A stretch of DNA of 5,800 nucleotides from Verrucomicrobiota bacterium. Its GTDB lineage: Bacteria > Verrucomicrobiota > Verrucomicrobiia > Limisphaerales > AV2. Position 1 is the first letter of the stretch, and every line of letters starts with the position of its first letter. Shown here piece by piece: positions 1-4,876 of this stretch. The stretch lies in NCBI GenBank assembly GCA_003219345.1, contig QHOP01000162.1, positions 1 to 5,800 of the forward strand, written 5' to 3'. Below the pieces are notes generated by a model that was not told the origin of the DNA, made no database searches, and saw only the letters and a program-made list of their open reading frames with translations. The translations under genes and the position numbers were made by a program.

Positions 1-1511
1 ATGAGTTGACGATTGCCCCGGTCGGCGAACCATTTCAAGCTGTCGCTCCGCTTGTCGAAGTTCCAATTGACAATGGTGACTTCTTTATCGAGTCCCACCC
101 ATGAACCAGAGAGGTCGCCGTGGACGAGGTAGTAGTCATTGTGTGCATTGTGCTGCGGGTCGAACATGTCGCTCCAGACATAGATCCTGCCGCCGGGATT
201 GACTTCGCGCAGGATTTGGATGCAGGTCTTCACGTTGTCCGCGAGGAGGGCGCCGGCGTCCAGATGGCGGCGCTGGCAGGCGTCGCACCAGTTCCACACG
301 CGGATTTCGTCGTGTGACATCATGTAACCTTTAGCGCCCCAGGCGGCATGCATTCGTCTGGCCTGGTCGCGGAGCAATTCGACTGTCTTGGGCTCGGAGG
401 GACAGATCACGGCCTGGTCGTCGTAAACAGTCACGGCGTGGTAGTACGAGACGCGCAAGGGCGTGCCGTTCGGAAGCGAAGTTTTGATGATCGGCGGCTG
501 GTGATAGATGTCGTAGGAACCTTTCCACAATCGGTTGCCCATGTGTGGATCATCGACTCTCTCGAAGTCACGGCCTTCGATAAGCTCTTTGCCACCGGTG
601 GTGTGGACCGACAAAGGCGCGCCTTCGCGACGAACCAGATTCAGCAGCCCCACTTCTTCCAGCTTCGCGTCGTCGAACCAAAGCGATCCGGTGCCGCCGC
701 CCCAACAGCCGAGATAAAGATTGGCATCGGTGTTCTCGAGTGAGTTGAAAACCACGTGGTGCGTGGTCCAATCCTGAGTCGGTTTCACGCCGAGATAGTT
801 GTGGTTCAGCGCGCGGTTGCCGGCCAGCAGTTTCACCTCCGGCGTCCCATGGAAGTCCTGCGTCCGGACGAGGATTGAAAAGTGGTATTGGCGAAACGGC
901 GTCAGCCGGAGCTTTTGCACTACGCGGGCATTCTGACCTTTCGGATCGCGGATAAGCGCGACGCCGTCGTCCGGCTGGACGATGTCGTCCTTCCAGTCCC
1001 ACTGCTTCAAATCGGAAAAGTCGCCTCCCTTGATCCTGACAGCCGGGTCCGGTTGCAGTCGGGCGACACCGTCCTGCACCACGAACAGCGCGTCGCGTAC
1101 GGGCAACGCTTCGATCAGGTTCGGGTCGTGCCAAAGCAGATCGTTGGAATAGCCGATGGGAAAAAGCGCCGGAACTATTTCGAGATGCAGTTCCGCGGCA
1201 AACTGCTTCACCCGCTCGACGTTTCGGAAATAGTGCGCGTCCATATCGCCGAGTTTGGCAAACTTGGAATCCGCCAGGAGCGCGTGGGTGCAACCGGCGT
1301 TCGCAGCGCGACGGAACAAGGCTTCCATATCGTCGATGTTCTTGTCTACCCAAAGATTCCTGGAGCAGTAGAGCCAGCAGTCCGGACCCGCGCCGCGTCC
1401 GGGTTGAGCTGGGAGCACCGAGAGCGCGAGCAGAACCAGGTTCAGTTTGAATCGCCCGTTCCCAAACCAGGGATCAGACCAATGACGAGGTTGTTTCGAC
1501 GGCGCGTTCAC
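1..1511 (-). CDS. Secreted GH20-like glycoside hydrolase candidate with an inserted carbohydrate-binding-like module (3' end outside window)
   Basis: The reading frame is open for 503 residues and runs off the left edge. Between the upstream in-frame stop (1545-1547) and the hydrophobic segment the only standard start is GTG at 1511. Residues 23-35 (LNLVLLALSVLPA) look like a signal peptide core, so the product is probably exported. Residues 45-144 resemble the first strands of a TIM barrel, with GCTHALLADSKF and EIVPALFPIGYS. Residues about 155-290 read as a beta-rich CBM4/9-like module: KGGDFSDLKQW at the start, GSLWFDDAKLEEV at the end. The barrel then resumes, with ICPSEPKTVELL (369-380) and SHDEIRVWNW (399-408). 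His400-Asp401-Glu402 sits where GH20 enzymes carry their catalytic Asp-Glu pair. Cysteines pair up in CWLYC and CDAC. Substrate is unknown; the GH20 relation is inferred from motif order. It starts 59 bp after the sigma factor gene. The coding call is firm, the enzyme class moderate. Confidence 0.8.
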   Translation of the reverse strand, partial: MNAPSKQPRHWSDPWFGNGRFKLNLVLLALSVLPAQPGRGAGPDCWLYCSRNLWVDKNIDDMEALFRRAANAGCTHALLADSKFAKLGDMDAHYFRNVERVKQFAAELHLEIVPALFPIGYSNDLLWHDPNLIEALPVRDALFVVQDGVARLQPDPAVRIKGGDFSDLKQWDWKDDIVQPDDGVALIRDPKGQNARVVQKLRLTPFRQYHFSILVRTQDFHGTPEVKLLAGNRALNHNYLGVKPTQDWTTHHVVFNSLENTDANLYLGCWGGGTGSLWFDDAKLEEVGLLNLVRREGAPLSVHTTGGKELIEGRDFERVDDPHMGNRLWKGSYDIYHQPPIIKTSLPNGTPLRVSYYHAVTVYDDQAVICPSEPKTVELLRDQARRMHAAWGAKGYMMSHDEIRVWNWCDACQRRHLDAGALLADNVKTCIQILREVNPGGRIYVWSDMFDPQHNAHNDYYLVHGDLSGSWVGLDKEVTIVNWNFDKRSDSLKWFADRGNRQL

Positions 1512-1570
1512 AAAGGAGCGTTCGCGTGTGGAGCCTGATGAAATTCAATTCGTGATCCCGGCCGGGTTGT

Positions 1571-2260
1571 TTACCGCTGGAAGACCTCGAATAGATGTTG
1601 CATTTCTGTTTCGAGGTCAGCGGGAGTAACAACGATTCGAGCAATTTCAGCCCGAACGAGTTCACCGTAACGAAGGCGCAGGCGGTCCGCCGCGACCGCC
1701 ACCGCAATTGCCCCGCCTGGATTCTTCAGCAAGGGGGAAACCCCTTGGGCCGCGACCCAATCAGTGCTGTCGTTCGACAGAAACGCTTTCAATTGGTCGA
1801 ATTGGTGTACCTTGCCGGCCGCAACGTATTCTTCCCTCAACCGGGCCAGGGCTTCGTGCCGCACCGCGAGCGCCCATATTTGGTCATAAATGCATTCGGA
1901 GTCCGAACCGAAAGCCGTCTCACTTCCGTTGCTGCCAGGCCATTCGATTGCCAGGTAGTCTCTGAGCGCCGCCAGTAAACAAGTGCGGAATTTGCCATTA
2001 GCGTGGGTCAGACGCGCAAGATTTCTTTCTTCGAGGAACCAAGCGAAGAATTTCTGCGTCACCCGCTCTGCCTCGGTGACATCAACGGCCTGTTGGTGCA
2101 CGTAAGCATAGACAGCATATCGGTAGGTGCGACACAAATGTTCCAGTGCCTGTCTTGCTTGAGTGGAGGGATCTTGACCAGCCCGCCGCGCGACATTCCA
2201 CTCAGCGAAGCCAGATTGCGATGCATCGGCGTTGGACGCAATGTCTCCGGAAGCGAACAT
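1571..2260 (-). CDS. ECF-like RNA polymerase sigma factor (sigma-70 family, planctomycete/verrucomicrobial type)
   Basis: This 229-residue protein matches the pattern of ECF-like sigma factors common in Planctomycetes, Verrucomicrobia and Acidobacteria, which direct RNA polymerase to specific promoters. Region 2 spans about residues 36-108: ALEHLCRTYRYAVYAYV, then TEAERVTQKFFAWFLEE, then KFRTCLLAALRDYLA, the usual order. Region 4 and its flank span about 125-212: YDQIWALAVRHEALARLREEY, RLRLRYGELVRAEIARIVV and a closing QHLFEVF. The basic linker normally seen after region 2 is short and acidic here, and the helix-turn-helix stretch differs from what I recall of the family. ATG at 2260 is the natural start; no clear Shine-Dalgarno precedes it. 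The glycosidase gene follows 59 bp after the stop. No anti-sigma factor or serine/threonine kinase gene, a frequent partner, is visible here. Family assignment is good; target promoters are unknown. Confidence 0.85.
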   Translation of the reverse strand: MFASGDIASNADASQSGFAEWNVARRAGQDPSTQARQALEHLCRTYRYAVYAYVHQQAVDVTEAERVTQKFFAWFLEERNLARLTHANGKFRTCLLAALRDYLAIEWPGSNGSETAFGSDSECIYDQIWALAVRHEALARLREEYVAAGKVHQFDQLKAFLSNDSTDWVAAQGVSPLLKNPGGAIAVAVAADRLRLRYGELVRAEIARIVVTPADLETEMQHLFEVFQR

Positions 2261-2343
2261 AAGCGCTCATCTGTGAATTAACGAAAGCCTTACGAGTATG
2301 GGCCCTCGCTTTGCGGATTGGAAGCCTCCAGATGACCATCGGC

Positions 2344-3192
2344 TCACCCTTTCTCAATCGGCGCGGCGACGACGTTGCCGTATTCAGTCCAACTTCCGTC
2401 GTAGTTCTTCACGTTGTCCAGGCCGAGCAGATAGCTCAACACGAACCAAGTGTGGCTGGAACGCTCGCCGATGCGGCAATACGCCACCGTCGGCTTCTTT
2501 CGGTCAACGCCCTTCTGTTGGAAGTAAATCGCCTGCAGTTCGTCCGCCGACTTGAAGGAGCCATCTTGTTGCACGGCGGTGCTCCACGGAACGCTCTTGG
2601 CGCCGGGGATATGCCCGCCGCGCTGCGCGGTCTCAGTCATGCCCGGAGGCGCGATGACCTTGCCGCTGAATTCGTCCGGGCTGCGCACATCCACGAGGTT
2701 CGCTTTGGCAGTCTTCGAAATGTCCATGACCTCCGGCAGCATCGCGCGCAGTTCGAGGTGCGTCTCGGTGACCTTGTATTGGGTCGGCGCGATCTTTGGC
2801 GGGTCGGTCGTCAAAGGTTTGTCTTTTTCATTGAGCCATTTCACGCGGCCGCCATTCATAAGGCGGACGTCTTTGTGGCCGTAAATTTTAAAGAGCCAAA
2901 AGCCATAAGCCGCGAACCAGTTGTTGTTATCGCCGTAAAGAATGACGATGTCCTTCGGCGAGAGGCCGGAGCCGCCCACCAACTTTTCAAACGCTTCTTT
3001 GCCGATGATGTCGCGCCGGACCTGATCCTGCAGTTGCGTTTGCCAATTGAAGCCGACTGCGCCGGGAATGTGGCCGGCGTCGTAGGCTTTGGTGTCCACG
3101 TCAATTTCAACGAGTTTGATGCCCGGCTGGTCGAGGTTATCCTTGACCCAATCGGTCGAGACCAGCACTTCGGGATGCGCGTAGTTTGCCAT
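2344..3192 (-). CDS. sseA: Thiosulfate sulfurtransferase, two-domain rhodanese (SseA/CysA type)
   Basis: This 282-residue protein has the usual length and two-domain layout of rhodaneses that move sulfane sulfur from thiosulfate to cyanide or another thiophilic acceptor (EC 2.8.1.1). It is very like mycobacterial SseA/CysA-type enzymes. The N-terminal domain (about 8-125) carries YDAGHIPGAV and ILYGDNNNWFAAYGFW but no catalytic cysteine, as expected for the structural half. The C-terminal domain (about 150-282) carries LVDVRSPDEFSGK and the active-site loop CRIGERS with Cys239, followed by SSHTWFVLSYLLG and NYDGSWTEYGN. No signal peptide is seen, so it is probably cytosolic. ATG at 3192 is supported by AAAGGA six bases upstream. 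The gene begins 12 bp after the cysteine synthase-family gene, so it is almost certainly co-transcribed. The acceptor in the cell is not shown; passing sulfur towards the neighbouring enzyme's reaction is an inference. Confidence 0.95.
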   Translation of the reverse strand: MANYAHPEVLVSTDWVKDNLDQPGIKLVEIDVDTKAYDAGHIPGAVGFNWQTQLQDQVRRDIIGKEAFEKLVGGSGLSPKDIVILYGDNNNWFAAYGFWLFKIYGHKDVRLMNGGRVKWLNEKDKPLTTDPPKIAPTQYKVTETHLELRAMLPEVMDISKTAKANLVDVRSPDEFSGKVIAPPGMTETAQRGGHIPGAKSVPWSTAVQQDGSFKSADELQAIYFQQKGVDRKKPTVAYCRIGERSSHTWFVLSYLLGLDNVKNYDGSWTEYGNVVAAPIEKG

Positions 3193-3198
3193 AGGTTT

Positions 3199-3204
3199 TC
3201 CTTT
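3199..3204 (-). promoter_or_regulatory. Ribosome binding site of the sulfurtransferase gene
   Basis: On the minus strand AAAGGA lies six bases before the ATG at 3192 and directly next to the TAG stop of the upstream gene (3205-3207). It fixes the start. It is the clearest Shine-Dalgarno in the window: the other four genes show none that I can identify. Confidence 0.75.
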
Positions 3205-4170
3205 CTAAGCTTCGTTTCCGGTCGCCAGACCCGGAATGTGTTTCATCATGTTGGAGGTGTATTTGAAAATGTTGTCCGGAAAAATCATCACACCGAAGCC
3301 CTTTTTGTCACGCAGAATGATTTCCCTCGCCCCTTCATAAATCAAGCCGGAACTGGGGCCGGCCAGCAGTCCCTCCCCTTGGCAAAGCTCCAGCGCGCGG
3401 GTGTAAGCCAGCTTGAACTCCACTTCCAGAATGTCGTCCACCAGCGATGAATCGAACAACCTGGAAACGCCCAACTGGCTGACGTTGCGCAGGCCGGGAA
3501 CATCGTGACCTTCGGTCGGTTGAACCGCAACGACTTTGATGTCGGGATTTTTCCCTTTCAGGAATCTGCTGGTGCCGCTGACCGTGCCGCAGGTGCCGAG
3601 TGAAACGAACAGATGCGTGACTTTTCCTTCGGTCTGCCGCCAAATCTCCGGGCCGGTGGTTCGCACGTGGGCGAGGACGTTTTGCTCGTTCTCGTATTGG
3701 TTCGGCATCGCATACTTCTTCGCCTGCGCTTTGGCGTGCGATTTGGCGATATTAATGGAGCCGTCGCCCAAACCCGGCGCCGGACAAAGCGCGTCGTTCA
3801 CGACATCGAGTTCCGCGCCGGCGATCTTCAGCAACACCTTCTTTTCCAAAGGGATTTTGTTCGGTACCACGGCCCGCATATGATAACCGCGCGCCTTCGC
3901 CATCGCAGCCAGGCTGATGCCCGTGTTGCCCGAAGTTGGCTCGACGAGGCCGCGCCCATTGCCTACCTCGCCCTTCTCCTCCAATTCGCGCAACATGGCC
4001 CACGCGGCGCGGTCCTTCACCGAGCCGAAGGGATTCAGCCATTCCAACTTTGCGTAAAGCTCGAACTCCGGCGACGGATTCATTTTGTTGATCCGCACCA
4101 TCGGCGACGGATTCTCCTCGCTCGGCAGCATCTCGAAAACGTCCTGATAGACGCGGGTCTGGTGGTTCAT
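3205..4170 (-). CDS. PLP-dependent cysteine synthase-family enzyme (CysK/CysM type)
   Basis: This 321-residue fold-type II PLP enzyme probably replaces the leaving group of an activated serine with a sulfur nucleophile to make cysteine or a relative, in the cytosol. Lys52 in NPFGSVKDRAA is the expected PLP-binding lysine. TSGNTG (79-84) is the substrate-binding loop. GTCGTVSGT (192-200) fits the PLP phosphate loop, with Cys where most relatives have Gly. LAGPSSG (269-275) holds the serine near the pyridine nitrogen. The middle segment (YENEQNVLAHVRTTGPEIW) and the KYTSNMMKHIPG tail recall mycobacterial CysM, which uses O-phosphoserine. However, the substrate-contacting stretch reads QPTEGHDVPGLRN (217-229), with Thr219 where I recall that enzyme having Arg220. 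Choice between O-acetylserine, O-phosphoserine and a cystathionine synthase role stays open. The sulfurtransferase gene follows after 12 bp, and a promoter with an operator-like repeat lies upstream. Confidence 0.9.
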   Translation of the reverse strand: MNHQTRVYQDVFEMLPSEENPSPMVRINKMNPSPEFELYAKLEWLNPFGSVKDRAAWAMLRELEEKGEVGNGRGLVEPTSGNTGISLAAMAKARGYHMRAVVPNKIPLEKKVLLKIAGAELDVVNDALCPAPGLGDGSINIAKSHAKAQAKKYAMPNQYENEQNVLAHVRTTGPEIWRQTEGKVTHLFVSLGTCGTVSGTSRFLKGKNPDIKVVAVQPTEGHDVPGLRNVSQLGVSRLFDSSLVDDILEVEFKLAYTRALELCQGEGLLAGPSSGLIYEGAREIILRDKKGFGVMIFPDNIFKYTSNMMKHIPGLATGNEA

Positions 4171-4210
4171 TTAAGTAGCGCGAGTCACTTTAGTTGCGGT
4201 AGTAACTTAA
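4171..4210 (-). promoter_or_regulatory. Operator-like repeat directly before the cysteine synthase-family gene
   Basis: The 40 bp ending at the ATG have two overlaid symmetries. Two 17-bp direct repeats with an 18-bp period (4174-4190 and 4192-4208) match at 13 of 17 positions; on the gene's strand they read AAGTTACTACCGCAACT and AAGTGACTCGCGCTACT. The whole block is also bounded by inverted ends, TTAAGT at 4171-4176 and ACTTAA at 4205-4210, with ACT/AGT near the centre. It covers the likely -10 region and the whole leader, a position that suits a repressor of the sulfur operon. The regulator is not in this window; an Rrf2- or HxlR-type protein is only a guess. Confidence 0.5.
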
Positions 4211-4234
4211 CTATGGCTTCCGATAGAGTGTCAA
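4205..4234 (-). promoter_or_regulatory. Likely sigma-70-type promoter of the sulfur operon
   Basis: On the minus strand a perfect -35 box TTGACA lies at 4234-4229. The best placed -10 candidate is TTAAGT at 4210-4205, 18 bp away, and it matches the TATAAT consensus poorly. Transcription would start near 4198, leaving a leader of about 28 bases that is filled by the operator-like repeat. A perfect -35 with a weak -10 under an operator suits a regulated promoter. Confidence 0.45.
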
Positions 4235-4306
4235 GAACAGGCGGGCAGGGGTAGTGGTACCGTTTGCATGTGCGGTGGGCGAGCGTCCGCGCGAGCCGGC
4301 TCGTCA

Positions 4307-4397
4307 GGAGCCTCCTGTTCCTTTTGGAACTGCTCAGGAACCATTAACCGCCCCCTCACCCGATCTCCGGCCACCCTCTCCCTATTGCGGGAGAGAT
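4307..4397. repeat. CCCTCACCC-type palindromic repeat, copy 1 (degenerate) with its flank
   Basis: The block starts with GGAGCCTCCT (4307-4316), then ACCATTAACC (4340-4349), then CCCCCTCACCC (4351-4361), and ends in a hairpin with CTCTCCC (4376-4382) and GGGAGAG (4389-4395) around a 6-base loop. The same order recurs from 4554 with only a 1-bp offset shift (247 then 246 bp), so the two blocks are related copies. CTCCGGCCACCCTCTCCC within it matches the reverse complement of the right half of copy 2. The outer arm on the right is missing, so this copy is incomplete. Confidence 0.7.
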
Positions 4398-4444
4398 TTC
4401 CTCGAAATGAACATTCGCGCGTTGAAACCCCTGAGCCGAGGGAA

Positions 4445-4541
4445 AACATCGAACGTCGAACACCGAACATCGAACGCCGAAGTGAGCGAGGATTCGCGCT
4501 GCCATCGAAGTTCGGCGTTGGGTGTTCGATGTTGGATGTTC
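4445..4541. repeat. TCGAAC-type long inverted repeat, copy 1
   Basis: The left arm (4451-4481) is built of short TCGAAC/CCGAAC units, about 8-10 bp each, and the right arm (4511-4541) is its complement. 26 of 31 positions pair around a 29-base centre. The arms end in CGAACGCCGAA and TTCGGCGTTGG. In frame, such arms give the RTSNIEH and VRRSMFDV peptides recalled from many verrucomicrobial sequences. It resembles a REP/MITE-like non-coding element; no transposase is nearby. Confidence 0.75.
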
Positions 4542-4553
4542 TCTTGTTCATGG

Positions 4554-4657
4554 GGAGCCTCCTTTCGCTTTGCGCACGCATTGAGACCATGAACCACCCC
4601 CTCACCCCGTCCCTCTCCCCCAATGGGGGAGAGGGTGGCCGGAGGCCGGGTGAGGGG
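4554..4657. repeat. CCCTCACCC-type palindromic repeat, copy 2 (intact) with its flank
   Basis: After GGAGCCTCCT (4554-4563) and ACCATGAACC comes a two-stage palindrome. The inner stem is CCCTCTCCCCC (4611-4621) against GGGGGAGAGGG (4625-4635), 11 bp perfect with an AAT loop. The outer arms are CCCCTCACCC (4598-4607) and GGGTGAGGGG (4648-4657), 10 bp perfect. The centre is very GC-rich and would form a stable hairpin in either strand. There is no following T-run on either strand, so it is not a standard terminator, though it could block read-through. Similar CCCTCACCC...GGGTGAGGG elements are known as dispersed repeats in many bacteria. Confidence 0.8.
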
Positions 4658-4774
4658 CAGGGTCTGGGGAGCCAGCAAGACGCTCCGGGAATTTTGGCTT
4701 CTGTTCGGCAAAGGCTTTGCCATGCTTGGAACCAGGTAAAACCCGGATGCGTCATGCGCTTCAGAATTTTTGAG

Positions 4775-4876
4775 CGAACGTCGAACGTTCAAGATCGAAC
4801 ACTCAACGTTGAACTCATTCACAGCCACACTTGGCTTCCTTCGGCGTTGGCTGTTCGACGTTCGATGTTCGATGTT
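4775..4876. repeat. TCGAAC-type long inverted repeat, copy 2, overlapping a gene start
   Basis: The left arm (about 4775-4812) and right arm (4840-4876) pair at roughly three quarters of positions around a 27-base centre. The right arm begins TTCGGCGTTGG as in copy 1 and ends in repeated TTCGATG units. ACACTTGGCTTCC in the centre differs from copy 1, so arms are better kept than centres. The ATG at 4865 used by the plus-strand gene, with its first codons up to Val4, lies inside the right arm. Confidence 0.75.

Larger units (their letters stand above)
4211..4864. other. Gene-free divergent intergenic region rich in palindromic repeats
   Basis: About 650 bp separate the start of the sulfur operon (minus strand) from the start of the GH172-type gene (plus strand). 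Open frames occur on both strands, but their translations are repeat-derived peptides (RTSNIEH, FDVRCSTFDV, PPSPPLGERDG) with no protein-like character, so I call none of them genes. The region holds the -35 box of the sulfur operon at its left end, two CCCTCACCC-type palindromes (about 4341-4397 and 4587-4657) alternating with two TCGAAC-type long inverted repeats (4445-4541 and 4775-4876), and a 15-bp palindrome at 4707-4721. No tRNA, transposase or clear promoter for the plus-strand gene was seen. Confidence 0.8.

Noticed and set aside
568..1353. Long open frame on the minus strand (261 codons)
   Set aside because: Its product is arginine- and proline-rich with no recognisable motif, and it overlaps the signal-peptide-bearing glycosidase frame on the same strand, which reads as a real protein. 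It is a shadow frame.
882..1538. Plus-strand open frame of 218 codons opposite the glycosidase gene
   Set aside because: It lies antisense to the better supported gene and has no family resemblance; high GC explains the lack of stops.
1512..1570. CCCGGCCGGG palindrome between the sigma factor and glycosidase genes as a terminator
   Set aside because: It is a 10-bp palindrome with no loop and no T-run, so it does not form a usual terminator hairpin.
2284..2312. Possible terminator after the sulfurtransferase gene
   Set aside because: Pairing of AAAGC/GCTTT and GAG/CTC needs a bulge of about five bases, and no T-run follows. Too weak to call.
2311..3450. Plus-strand open frame of 379 codons opposite the sulfurtransferase gene
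   Set aside because: It is longer than the real gene but antisense to an unmistakable rhodanese, and its translation shows no domain.
4445..4541. CRISPR-like array suggested by repeated TCGAAC units
   Set aside because: Units are only 8-10 bp, imperfect, without unique spacers, and the block is an inverted repeat.
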